From: Pseudomonadota bacterium
Lineage (GTDB): Bacteria > Pseudomonadota > Gammaproteobacteria > Steroidobacterales > Steroidobacteraceae
Assembly (NCBI GenBank): GCA_023433705.1
Contig: JAEYUC010000102.1
Location: forward strand, 66,205 to 130,204
Length of the DNA: 64,000 bases
Direction of reading: 5' to 3'
The notes beneath the pieces were generated by a model that worked only from the letters and a program-made list of their open reading frames with translations, was not told the DNA's origin and ran no database searches. This document shows, one piece after another, positions 15,230-23,566 of the stretch; position 1 is the stretch's first letter, and every line of letters starts with the position of its first letter. The position numbers were made by a program, and so were the translations under genes.

Positions 15230-16011
15230 GCCTCGCGCAATTCCAGCTCGCGATGATGGACCTGATCGCCTCGCCCGAACGCTGCCTCGATGCGCGGTGG
15301 GATCCGGTGAGCGCGCTGGCGCGCTACGACCTCACGGCGCGTGAGCGGCGGCGCGTGATTGACGCGGTGCGGCAAAAGGGCATGGCCACGAACTGCGCCC
15401 TGTACCGCTCGCAACGCGTGACACCTATCTACACTTCGTTGCACCTGTCGTGCCTCGCGCTCGCGAACCGGCTCGAGACCGAGCTCGACGAATACTCGCG
15501 AAGCGAGGAATTTTCCGACCGTCGTTTCCGGCTGGAGATCGAACGTTTCGCCCATTTCCTCAAGCGACGGATCGAGAGCGGTGCGCTCGCCGTCGCCTGC
15601 CTGCCGGAGTTGCTGGATTTCGAGCTCGCGTCGAACGATCTGCGGAACCTGCCGCGGCGCCGCCTGCTGGCCGAAACCACGGGGCTTGCCTCGTCCGTTC
15701 GCGAGGTCCCCGCGCGGATCCACCCGCTCGTGAGGGTGGCGCGTTTTTCGTATGACACGCGCTCACTGTTCGCGGCGATCGCACATGGAGATCCGTGCGA
15801 CACCCTGTCGCGGCAGGAGTCGATCGTCGTGCTCAGCGTGCAGGACGATCCGTCGCCGCAGGTGCTGCCGGTCGAGCGCGAGCTCGGGGCGGTATTGTGG
15901 GAGCTTCAGCGGTCGGGCGTATTCCGCGGCAGCGACGCGCAGTTCGCGTCGCTCGCGCAGAGAGGCTTGATCATTCCCGCTGCTCCACCATCGCGCGTCA
16001 ATCGATCATGA
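15226..16011 (+). CDS. MNIO partner protein (DUF2063/MbnC-like role)
   Basis: 261 residues, coupled to the MNIO gene by an ATGA overlap. It has the architecture of the partner proteins that present the peptide: a helical N-terminal domain (LAQFQLAMMDLIASPERC, YDLTARERRRVIDAVRQKG, MATNCALYRSQRVTPIYT), a middle helical region and an alpha/beta C-terminal part (IVVLSVQDDPSPQVLPV) ending in a winged-helix-like segment (VLWELQRSGVFRGSDAQFASL). I do not recognise a precise family. Its last 14 nt overlap the convergent DUF1428 gene. Confidence 0.65.
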   Translation: MSLAQFQLAMMDLIASPERCLDARWDPVSALARYDLTARERRRVIDAVRQKGMATNCALYRSQRVTPIYTSLHLSCLALANRLETELDEYSRSEEFSDRRFRLEIERFAHFLKRRIESGALAVACLPELLDFELASNDLRNLPRRRLLAETTGLASSVREVPARIHPLVRVARFSYDTRSLFAAIAHGDPCDTLSRQESIVVLSVQDDPSPQVLPVERELGAVLWELQRSGVFRGSDAQFASLAQRGLIIPAAPPSRVNRS

Positions 16012-16711
16012 TGGGCGCGAAGCCGCCGTACACGAGCCGCTGTCCGTCGAACGGCATTTCGAGGTTCTTCATGCGCGGGTCCGCCATGGCTTTTTCCCAG
16101 CCGCGGTCGCGGACTTCCTTGGAAGGCCACTCGATCCACGAGTAGACGACGGTTTCGTCGCCGCGCGCCTTCACCGCGCCTTTGTAGTCGGTCAGCTTGC
16201 CGTCGGGCACGTCGTCGCCCCAGGCATCGACGACACGCGTCGCGCCGTTTTCCTTGAGCACCTGGGCGTGCGTCGTCGCCATCTTGAGGTATGCATCCTT
16301 GTTGCCGGAGGGCACCGGGATGAGGCAGCCATCGATGTAACCCGCCCGGGTCGTTTGTCCCTCCTCGTTGAGCGGCGCGAAGCCGCCCCAGATCATGCGT
16401 TTGCCGTCGAAGGGCATGTGGTCCATGTAGTCCTTCATCGCGGGGTCTTTCATCATCTTGTCGTTGGCGCGGTCGCGCGTGGCCTTGTCCGGGTATTCGA
16501 TCCAGGAAAAGATCACGTCCTCGTCGGGCTTCGCCTTCACGGCGCCCTTGAAGTCGGTCACCTTGCCGTCCGGCACGTCGTCGGCCCAGGTTTCGACCAT
16601 GCGCGTCGCACCCATGCTCTTGAACATCGGCGCGGAGTGCTGCGCCTGCTTGAGGTATTCGGCTTTGTTCGCGCGCGGCACCGCGGCAACGAATCCTTCG
16701 ATGTACGCCAT
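15998..16711 (-). CDS. Tandem double-DUF1428 protein
   Basis: 237 residues made of two DUF1428 (YbaA-like, dimeric alpha/beta barrel) domains, residues about 1-117 and 122-237. Each has the pattern Y-I-(E/D)-G, an Ala-Thr-(R/M)-V-(V/E)-(E/D)-x-W-(A/G)-D-D-V-P-D-G-K stretch, (I/V)-(F/Y)-SWIE-(Y/W)-P and MPFDG-(K/Q)-R-(M/L). Typical members have one domain of about 117 residues and form dimers, so this is a covalent pseudo-dimer. No signal peptide; function of the family unknown. It converges on the MNIO partner gene with a 14-nt overlap. Confidence 0.9.
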   Translation of the reverse strand: MAYIEGFVAAVPRANKAEYLKQAQHSAPMFKSMGATRMVETWADDVPDGKVTDFKGAVKAKPDEDVIFSWIEYPDKATRDRANDKMMKDPAMKDYMDHMPFDGKRMIWGGFAPLNEEGQTTRAGYIDGCLIPVPSGNKDAYLKMATTHAQVLKENGATRVVDAWGDDVPDGKLTDYKGAVKARGDETVVYSWIEWPSKEVRDRGWEKAMADPRMKNLEMPFDGQRLVYGGFAPIMID

Positions 16712-16884
16712 GTGATTCTCCTCGGTGGTCGTGAGAGTGTGAGTTGTGATCCCGCGTTCGGTGCGCCGTTCCGCGCCCGTAGGACGATCCTGAGGCGCGG
16801 CCGCGAATACTGCCTCTTTGGGTAGTTGTCGGCGGTGCGACTCGCGCGCCCAATCCCCGGCGGATCGTTGCCGGAGACCCTGTC

Positions 16885-18366
16885 ATGTCCCATGCCCGAT
16901 CGATCTCGATATTCCTGCTTTCGGCTGCCATGGCCCTGCACGCGGCCGACAAGGGATCCGCGACGCGCACCGAACACGATCTGCTCGGCGAGAAGCAGGT
17001 ACCCGCGACGGCTTACTACGGCGTGCAGACCGCGCGCGCGCTCGAGAACTTCCAGTTCTCCGGCGTCAACATGAATACCTACCCGGAGTTCGTGGATGGA
17101 TTCGTCATCGTGAAGCTCGCCGCCGCGCGGGCGAACACCAAGGTGGGCGCGATGAAGCCGGATCGCCTCGCCGCGATCGAGAAGGCCTACACCGCGATCC
17201 GCGAGGGCAAGTATCGCGACCAGTTCCTCGTGGACTGGTACCAGGGCGGCGCCGGGACTTCCGCGAACATGAACGCGAACGAAGTCATGGCCAACGTCGG
17301 GCTCGAGCTCACGGGTCACAAGAAAGGTGAGTACCAGTATCTCGAGCCGCACGACGATCTGAACATGTCGCAGTCGACGAACGACTCGTATCCGACCGCG
17401 ATCAAGGTCGCGTTGATCCTGCGCAACGAGAAGCTCATCGCGGAGCTGCAGCGGCTGGCTGCGGCTTTCCGCGCAAAGGGCAATCAGTACCTCGAGATAC
17501 CGAAGATGGGCCGTACGGAGATGCAGGATGCGGTGCCCATGACGGTGGGTCAGGAATTCCACGCCTTCGCCGCGGCCCTGGAAGGCGAGATCCAGTATCT
17601 GAAGGATGCAGAGAAGGGTCTGTATTCGCAGAACATGGGCGCGACGGCGATCGGTACGGGGATCAACGTGCCGAAGGGCTACACGGAAGCCGTGGCCATG
17701 GAGCTCGCGAAGATCACCGGCAAGCCCATCGTGGTGGCGCCCGATCTGCTGGCTGCGACATGGGATCAACAATCGTTCGTGGCGTACTCGGCGGCGTTGA
17801 AGAGCCTGGCGATCAAACTATCCAAGATCGCGGGAGACCTGATCCTCCTGGGATCGGGACCCCGAGCCGGGCTGGCGGAGATAGACCTGCCGCCCATTCA
17901 GCCTGGTTCCTCGATCATGCCGGGCAAGGTCAATCCGGTGGTTCCGGAGGTCATCAATGTCATCGCATTCCGCGTGATGGGCAATGACGCCGCCGTCGGC
18001 ATCGCTTCGCACAGCGGGCAGCTGCAGCTCAATGCATACGAACCGGTCTCGGGCCTCGCGATGATGGAATCGCAGGACCTGCTGCAAAAGGGCGCCGCGA
18101 CCCTGCGCACGAAGTGCGTGGACGGGATCACGGTGAACGAAAAGGTCCTCGCTAACTACCTTGAAACCACGGTCGGCATCGTGACCGCGCTCAACCCCGT
18201 GATCGGCTACGACAAGGCCACCGAGCTCGCGAACGAGGCCTATCGCACCGACAAGGGCCTGCTGCAGATCATTCGCGAGAAAAAGATCCTGACCGAGGAG
18301 CAGATCAAGGATCTGCTCGATCCCGTCAAGCTCGCCAACCTCGACAAGAGCAAGTACCCGAAATAG
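16885..18366 (+). CDS. aspA: Aspartate ammonia-lyase with N-terminal export signal
   Basis: 493 residues. Aspartase core starts at RTEHDLLGEKQVPATAYYGVQT and has SQSTNDSYPTA, GATAIGTG and the catalytic loop GSSIMPGKVNPV (GSSxMPxKxNP of the fumarase/aspartase family). It converts aspartate to fumarate and ammonia. Unlike cytosolic aspartases it has about 25 extra N-terminal residues (SISIFLLSAAMALHA-AD) that look like a Sec signal with an AxA-type cleavage site. With the following exported asparaginase this suggests the reaction occurs in the periplasm. First gene of an apparent operon with the asparaginase and porin. Confidence 0.93.
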   Translation: MSHARSISIFLLSAAMALHAADKGSATRTEHDLLGEKQVPATAYYGVQTARALENFQFSGVNMNTYPEFVDGFVIVKLAAARANTKVGAMKPDRLAAIEKAYTAIREGKYRDQFLVDWYQGGAGTSANMNANEVMANVGLELTGHKKGEYQYLEPHDDLNMSQSTNDSYPTAIKVALILRNEKLIAELQRLAAAFRAKGNQYLEIPKMGRTEMQDAVPMTVGQEFHAFAAALEGEIQYLKDAEKGLYSQNMGATAIGTGINVPKGYTEAVAMELAKITGKPIVVAPDLLAATWDQQSFVAYSAALKSLAIKLSKIAGDLILLGSGPRAGLAEIDLPPIQPGSSIMPGKVNPVVPEVINVIAFRVMGNDAAVGIASHSGQLQLNAYEPVSGLAMMESQDLLQKGAATLRTKCVDGITVNEKVLANYLETTVGIVTALNPVIGYDKATELANEAYRTDKGLLQIIREKKILTEEQIKDLLDPVKLANLDKSKYPK

Positions 18367-18377
18367 GAGTGGGTGCC

Positions 18378-19469
18378 ATGATGATCAAAGGAAGGAATCT
18401 CGGATATGCGGCTGTCATGCTCATTGCATGGGTCGCCTTGCCGTCCGCGCATGCGCAGCAACCGGCGCAACCAGCGGGAGCGAAACCGACAGTCGTGATC
18501 CTCGCGACCGGCGGGACGATAGCCGGCGCGGCTGCGACTGGAACCCAGTCGGGGTACACGTCCGGCGCGGTCACGATCGACGCGATGCTCAAGGCGGTGC
18601 CCGGCATCGAGAAACTTGCGACCGTAAAAGGAGAGCAGATTTCCAATGTCGGTTCGCAGGACATGTCGTTCGACATCCTGTTGAAAGTCGCCAGGCGCAT
18701 CAACGAGCTCGCCAAGGATCCGAAGGTGGCGGGCATCGTCATCACGCACGGCACGGATACGATGGAGGAGTCCGCATTCTTCCTGAACCTCACCGCGAAG
18801 ACGGACAAGCCCGTCGTGCTGGTCGGCTCGATGCGCCCGTCCACCGCGGTCAGCGCGGACGGGCCGCTCAATCTCTACAACGCCGTCGGCGTGGCCGCGG
18901 ACCCGCAGGCGCGCGGGCGCGGCGTGCTGGTGGTCATGGACGACAAGATCCACGCCGCGCATTCGCTGACCAAGACCAGCACCACTTCGGTCGACACGTT
19001 TCTCTCGCCGATCCGCGGCGTAGTGGGTGTGGCGAGCTACGGCAAGAACGACTACTACCAGAAGCCCGAGTGGAAACACACGATGCAGAGCGAGTTCGAC
19101 GTGTCGAACGTGACGAAGCTGCCGCGCGTGGACATCATCTATGCCGGCGTGGATGCGTCCGCCGATCTCATCGACGCCGCGGTCGCGGCCGGCGCGAAGG
19201 GCATCGTGATCGCCGGGGTCGGCAACGGGAACATGAACAAGGCGATGGTCGATGCCGCGGCGAACGCCGTGAAGAAGGGTGTGGTCGTCGTGCGCAGCAG
19301 CCGCGTGCCGACCGGTCTCGTCGGGCGCAACGTCGAACTCGACGACGACAAGTTGGGGTTCGTCGCATCCGACGAGCTCAATCCGCAGAAGGCGCGCATC
19401 CTGCTCGCGCTGGCGCTGATGAAACCGCGCAACGCGAGCAACATGCAGACCTTGTACCGGACGTATTGA
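18378..19469 (+). CDS. ansB: Type II (periplasmic) L-asparaginase
   Basis: 363 residues from ATG 18378, with AGGAG eight nt before it and only 11 nt after the aspartase stop. A signal peptide ends SAHA-QQ. Catalytic motifs: VVILATGGTIAG (first Thr) and ITHGTDTMEESAFFL (second Thr and Asp), plus VVLVGSMRPSTAVSADGP. It hydrolyses asparagine to aspartate and ammonia in the periplasm, feeding the exported aspartase. Confidence 0.95.
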   Translation: MMIKGRNLGYAAVMLIAWVALPSAHAQQPAQPAGAKPTVVILATGGTIAGAAATGTQSGYTSGAVTIDAMLKAVPGIEKLATVKGEQISNVGSQDMSFDILLKVARRINELAKDPKVAGIVITHGTDTMEESAFFLNLTAKTDKPVVLVGSMRPSTAVSADGPLNLYNAVGVAADPQARGRGVLVVMDDKIHAAHSLTKTSTTSVDTFLSPIRGVVGVASYGKNDYYQKPEWKHTMQSEFDVSNVTKLPRVDIIYAGVDASADLIDAAVAAGAKGIVIAGVGNGNMNKAMVDAAANAVKKGVVVVRSSRVPTGLVGRNVELDDDKLGFVASDELNPQKARILLALALMKPRNASNMQTLYRTY

Positions 19470-19476
19470 ACTCGAC

Positions 19477-20745
19477 ATGCGCTCGCGCTCAAACGGGCGC
19501 TCGCTCGCGGTGGCGCTGGGCATGTGCGGGCTGGTGGCCTCCGCATGTTTCGCCGCGGATGACTCGATCACGGACAGGACCGAAGCCGCCGGCACGGATG
19601 GCGACACACCGCGCCGGCAGCTCGTGAAGTTCAACGAGTACGAGGGTCCTTTCGCGACACTGCGGGTAGGCGGCGGATTCCTCTACGACTACGTCTGGTA
19701 CAGCCAGGACGAGAACAGCAAGGAGCAGATGGATCTCGCGGCGACGGGCAAGCTGCGGGATTTCAGGTTCCTGCTGAAGGGAAACTTTCCGAAACTGCCC
19801 GGCTTGAGTTACACGCTCGGCTACATGTACGACGCGGCGACGGAAGACTGGAAGTTCCGCCAGACCGGGCTGCAGTACGAGATCCCCAAACTACATGGGC
19901 GCGTATTCGTGGGTCGCACGAAGGAGGGCATCTCGACCAACAAGCTCATGGTGGGGTACCAGGGCTGGACCATGGAGCGATCGACGGTGAACGATGCATT
20001 CCTCCCGATTCTGGCCGACGGCATCAAGTGGATGGGCAACTCGCCGGATGGGCGCCTGGTGTACAGCCTGGGATGGTTCGGAGACTACTTCTCCGAAAAG
20101 GAATCCTTCAATCGCAGCGACGAGCAGATAGTCGGCCGTGCGATCTGGCTGCCGTTCGCGGTGTCGGATCCGGAGCGCGTGCTGCATCTCGGCGTGGCAT
20201 GGAGACATGCCGATGCAGATGACGGCGAGCTGCAATTGCGCTCGAAGCCCGAGTCGTTTCCCGCGCAGAGTTATGCGATCGACACGGGAAGATTCGCTGC
20301 GCAGGGTTCGGATATCGTCGGCATCGAGACTTACTACCGGCCAGGGCCACTGATGTTCGGCATGGAGTATTTCTTCAACCAGGTCTCGTCACGAGAGCAC
20401 GACGATCCGTTCTTTCACGGCGGAGACGTATTCGTGGCGTGGATCGCGACCGGGGAGACGCGGCCCTACAACGCGAAGGGCGCGTATTTCGAGCGCATTT
20501 CGCCGGCGCGCACCGTGTTCGACGGCGGACCCGGTGCATGGGAGTTCGTCCTGCGGTTTTCGTATTCGGACATGGATTCGCAGGACATCGAGGGCGGCAC
20601 GTTCTGGCGTATCACGCCGATGGTGAACTGGCACATGTCCGACAACGTGCGACTGGAGTTCGTGTATGGATATGGGGAGCTGGATCGCTTTGGAGTGACC
20701 GGCGCCACGCACTTCTTTCAGACGCGATTGCAATTGCAGCTGTAG
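19477..20745 (+). CDS. Phosphate-selective-porin-like (OprO/OprP type) outer-membrane barrel
   Basis: 422 residues starting 7 nt after the asparaginase stop. A signal peptide ends SACFA-AD. The rest is beta-barrel sequence of OprP/OprO type: FLLKGNFPKLPGLSYTLGYMYDA, GRVFVGRTKEGIS, VLRFSYSDMDSQDIEGGTFWRITPMVNWHMSDNVRLEF compacted here as separate strands, with the C-terminal RLQLQL. In this operon its likely job is uptake of asparagine, aspartate or small peptides; that is inference from context. The family includes both specific and general porins. Confidence 0.85.
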   Translation: MRSRSNGRSLAVALGMCGLVASACFAADDSITDRTEAAGTDGDTPRRQLVKFNEYEGPFATLRVGGGFLYDYVWYSQDENSKEQMDLAATGKLRDFRFLLKGNFPKLPGLSYTLGYMYDAATEDWKFRQTGLQYEIPKLHGRVFVGRTKEGISTNKLMVGYQGWTMERSTVNDAFLPILADGIKWMGNSPDGRLVYSLGWFGDYFSEKESFNRSDEQIVGRAIWLPFAVSDPERVLHLGVAWRHADADDGELQLRSKPESFPAQSYAIDTGRFAAQGSDIVGIETYYRPGPLMFGMEYFFNQVSSREHDDPFFHGGDVFVAWIATGETRPYNAKGAYFERISPARTVFDGGPGAWEFVLRFSYSDMDSQDIEGGTFWRITPMVNWHMSDNVRLEFVYGYGELDRFGVTGATHFFQTRLQLQL

Positions 20746-20748
20746 TTT

Positions 20749-21117
20749 GTGACCGATGTGATGAAAGTCAGGATCATCTGGGTGGTGGTAATCGCCGCCA
20801 TCGCGCTGCTGCTCGTCTTTGGCGCCGACCGGCGACAAACGACCACCGTGTCGCTGAGGAACGAAGCCGATGTGACGTTGGCGGATGTGACGATCGCGAT
20901 GGCGGGGAAGGAGATCTGGAACGGGCAAATCGAGCCGGGCGAGAAGCAGTATGCGCGCGGTCGTCCGGATCGCGATGGCGCGGTGAGGATTTCGTTTCGC
21001 GCGCGGAACGTCGGCCCGCTCAGCGCCGACTTCGGTCGCGCGGCCGCGAGTGCGGGCGATGAGTACGACTTCGTGGTGACGGCGGATCTCGAGATTCGGG
21101 CGTCGCCGCCGCCGTGA
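20749..21117 (+). CDS. Small membrane-anchored hypothetical protein
   Basis: 122 residues from GTG 20749; ATG 20761 (MKVRIIW) is equally plausible. One N-terminal membrane helix (IIWVVVIAAIALLLVFG), then an outward beta-rich domain of about 90 residues (TTTVSLRNEADVTLADVTIAM). It follows the porin by three nt and so may be the fourth gene of the aspartase operon. I do not recognise a family. Confidence 0.65.
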   Translation: MTDVMKVRIIWVVVIAAIALLLVFGADRRQTTTVSLRNEADVTLADVTIAMAGKEIWNGQIEPGEKQYARGRPDRDGAVRISFRARNVGPLSADFGRAAASAGDEYDFVVTADLEIRASPPP

Positions 21118-21120
21118 TAG

Positions 21121-21315
21121 TCAGGGCGGAGACGTTCCAGCCGGAACGTTGTTGGCCTGCTTTCGATTCGACTGCTGCAGAAGCACCTCGACGGCGAGGC
21201 CGTAGTCCATCTTTTCGCCCTTCCATTTGGCCAGCTCGCGGCGCGGCCCGTTAGTCAGCTGCTTCGCGTCGCCGAGTGGCTGCGTGCAACCTGCATTGGC
21301 AACTTCATGTAACCG
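21121..21315 (-). pseudogene. Possible remnant of a coding sequence
   Basis: An open frame of 64 codons on the minus strand ends in TGA at 21121 and reads like real protein (for example QLTNGPRRELAKWKGEKMDYGLAVEV), with GC-rich third positions. It has no upstream ATG, only a stop at 21316, and the sequence beyond it (21316-21386) is less GC-rich and non-coding. It looks like the 3' end of a degraded gene. A short VANAGC segment near its start resembles a lipobox, so a tiny lipoprotein whose start I cannot place is the alternative. Confidence 0.3.
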
Positions 21316-21386
21316 CTACTGTGGATGCGTACAGTATACGCTGCGAGTACCGCGGTGTGAAGTTGTTAGGAGATGAATATCGAATG

Positions 21387-21878
21387 CTAACTACCGGGAG
21401 TCTCGGAGAGTTCACTCAGGGTTCGGCGCCACGCGGGACCATCGCCGACTTTTTCGACGCGCACCACCAGTGACAGCGGCTCACTTTTGATGCGAGCGTT
21501 TATCTTCCAGCATCCCGTCGTGGGAAAAACGAGATAACTCGGCTGTATCCCGATGTCCTCGATCGTCGGAGCAAGAACCGCGCGCAGCGGCGGCGCGTCG
21601 CCGTCAATGCGATGACCTTCGATGTGAATGCGGCCCTTTACGAATCGGTTCCACAACACTTTCCAGCCCAGCCAGCCGTCTTCGGTGACGAATCCGCCGC
21701 CGCCGGGGCGGAAGACGATCCGACCTTCGGATGGATTTCCAACGGCTATCTCTTCATTGTCGATCGAACCACCGCGAAGTTGCGTGACTTCACAGGTTGG
21801 ATCGCCCGAGAGCGCCGCGGAAGAGAAAGCCAGTGACATCATGGCTGCCGCGATTGCAATCGGCCTCGTGCGTTCCAT
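21387..21878 (-). CDS. Secreted hypothetical protein
   Basis: 163 residues with a Sec signal (IAIAAAMMSLAFSSAALSG). The mature part is beta-rich, with EDGWLGWKVLWNR and FPTTGCWKINARI...LVVRVEKVG near the C-terminus, the GCW-type pattern seen in small secreted proteins of soil bacteria. Two Cys could form a disulfide. It is the gene directly after hutU on the same strand (14 bp apart) but is not a known hut component. Function unknown. Confidence 0.7.
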   Translation of the reverse strand: MERTRPIAIAAAMMSLAFSSAALSGDPTCEVTQLRGGSIDNEEIAVGNPSEGRIVFRPGGGGFVTEDGWLGWKVLWNRFVKGRIHIEGHRIDGDAPPLRAVLAPTIEDIGIQPSYLVFPTTGCWKINARIKSEPLSLVVRVEKVGDGPAWRRTLSELSETPGS

Positions 21879-21892
21879 GCGTGTTCTCCCAG

Positions 21893-23566
21893 TCAGTCAG
21901 CAGTGAGAATCCCCGGCAAATCCAGCTTGAACTTCCGCGCGGTCTCGATTGCGACCTCATACCCCGCATCCGCGTGCCGCATCACGCCTGTCGCCGGATC
22001 GTTCCACAGCACCCGCGCGATGCGTTTGGCCGCGGCTTCCGTGCCATCGCACACGATCACCACGCCCGCATGCTGCGAGAAGCCCATGCCGACCCCGCCG
22101 CCGTGATGCAGCGACACCCATGTCGCGCCCGATGCCGTGTTGAGCAATGCATTGAGCAGCGGCCAGTCGGACACCGCATCCGAGCCATCCTTCATCGCTT
22201 CCGTCTCGCGGTTGGGTGATGCCACCGAGCCCGAATCGAGGTGATCGCGGCCGATGACCACGGGTGCCTTCAGTTCGCCGCGCGCCACCATCTCGTTGAA
22301 CGCGAGCCCGAGCCGATGTCGATCGCCGAGTCCAACCCAGCAGATGCGCGCGGGCAATCCCTGGAACTTGATCTTCGCGCGCGCCATGTCGAGCCAGTGA
22401 TGCAGCGCGTTGTCGTCGGGCAGCAGTTCCTTCACCTTCTCATCGGTCTTGTAGATGTCCTCCGGATCGCCCGACAGCGCAACCCAGCGGAATGGACCGA
22501 TGCCGCGGCAGAACAGGGGTCGGATGTATGCCGGCACGAAGCCCGGGAAGTCGAACGCGTTGCGCACGCCTTCCTCGAGCGCCATCTGCCGAATGTTGTT
22601 GCCGTAATCGACCGTGGGCACGCCGGCTTTCTGGAAGTCGAGCATCGCGCGCACGTGTGCGGCCATCGATGCCTTCGCGGCCTTGCTCACGGCCTGCGGA
22701 TCGCTGGCACGCGTGGCTATCCACTTCTCGACCGACCACCCGATGGGTAGATAGCCGTTGACCGGATCGTGCGCGGAAGTCTGGTCGGTGAGCAGGTCGG
22801 GACGCACGCCTCGTTTGAACAGCTCGGGGAGTATCTCGGCCGCATTGCCCAGCAGCCCGACCGACACCGGTTTGCGCGCCGCGCACGACTCCGTGATGAT
22901 CCGCAGCGCCTCGTCTATCTTCTCGGTGCCGTGATCCAGGTAGCCGGTCTTGAGCCGCATCTCGATGCGCGAGGGCTGGCACTCGATGGCGAGGCACGAA
23001 GCACCGGCCATGACGGACGCGAGCGGCTGCGCGCCGCCCATGCCGCCGAGTCCGGCGGTGAGCAGCCAGCGTCCCGCGAGCGAGCCGCCGTAGTGCTGAC
23101 GCCCCATCTCGACGAAAGTCTCGTACGTCCCCTGCACGATGCCCTGCGAGCCGATGTAAATCCACGAGCCCGCGGTCATCTGGCCGAACATCATGAGGCC
23201 CTTGCGGTCGAGCTCGTTGAAGTGTTCCCACGTGCTCCAGCGCGGCACCAGGTTCGAGTTCGCGAGCAGGACGCGTGGAGCATCGACGTGAGTCCGGAAA
23301 ACGCCGACTGGTTTGCCTGACTGGATGAGCAATGTCTGATCGGCCTCGAGCCGCGTGAGCGTCGCGACGATTGCGTCGTAGCTGGGCCAGTCGCGCGCGG
23401 CGCGGCCGATGCCGCCATACACGACGAGATCGCCCGGGCGTTCGGCGACGACCGGATCGAGATTGTTCATGAGCATGCGCAGGGGCGCTTCGGTGAGCCA
23501 GCTCTTCGCGGTGAGCTTCGTGCCCGTGGGCGCGTGGATGACGCGTGGTTGACTGGTGCGGTTCAT
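21893..23566 (-). CDS. hutU: Urocanate hydratase
   Basis: 557 residues, full length. Conserved NAD-binding and catalytic segments include LLMNNLDP-like LMNNLDPVV, VVYGGIGRAARDW, GGSLAGRWLLTAGLGGMGGAQPLA, LTDQTSAHDPVNGYLP and GDHLDSGSVASPNRETE-type GRDHLDSGSVASPNRETE. It converts urocanate to imidazolonepropionate. The ATG at 23566 overlaps the hutG stop by 4 nt; the open frame upstream of it is antisense noise. Last hut gene of the minus-strand operon hutI-hutG-hutU. Confidence 0.97.
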   Translation of the reverse strand: MNRTSQPRVIHAPTGTKLTAKSWLTEAPLRMLMNNLDPVVAERPGDLVVYGGIGRAARDWPSYDAIVATLTRLEADQTLLIQSGKPVGVFRTHVDAPRVLLANSNLVPRWSTWEHFNELDRKGLMMFGQMTAGSWIYIGSQGIVQGTYETFVEMGRQHYGGSLAGRWLLTAGLGGMGGAQPLASVMAGASCLAIECQPSRIEMRLKTGYLDHGTEKIDEALRIITESCAARKPVSVGLLGNAAEILPELFKRGVRPDLLTDQTSAHDPVNGYLPIGWSVEKWIATRASDPQAVSKAAKASMAAHVRAMLDFQKAGVPTVDYGNNIRQMALEEGVRNAFDFPGFVPAYIRPLFCRGIGPFRWVALSGDPEDIYKTDEKVKELLPDDNALHHWLDMARAKIKFQGLPARICWVGLGDRHRLGLAFNEMVARGELKAPVVIGRDHLDSGSVASPNRETEAMKDGSDAVSDWPLLNALLNTASGATWVSLHHGGGVGMGFSQHAGVVIVCDGTEAAAKRIARVLWNDPATGVMRHADAGYEVAIETARKFKLDLPGILTAD

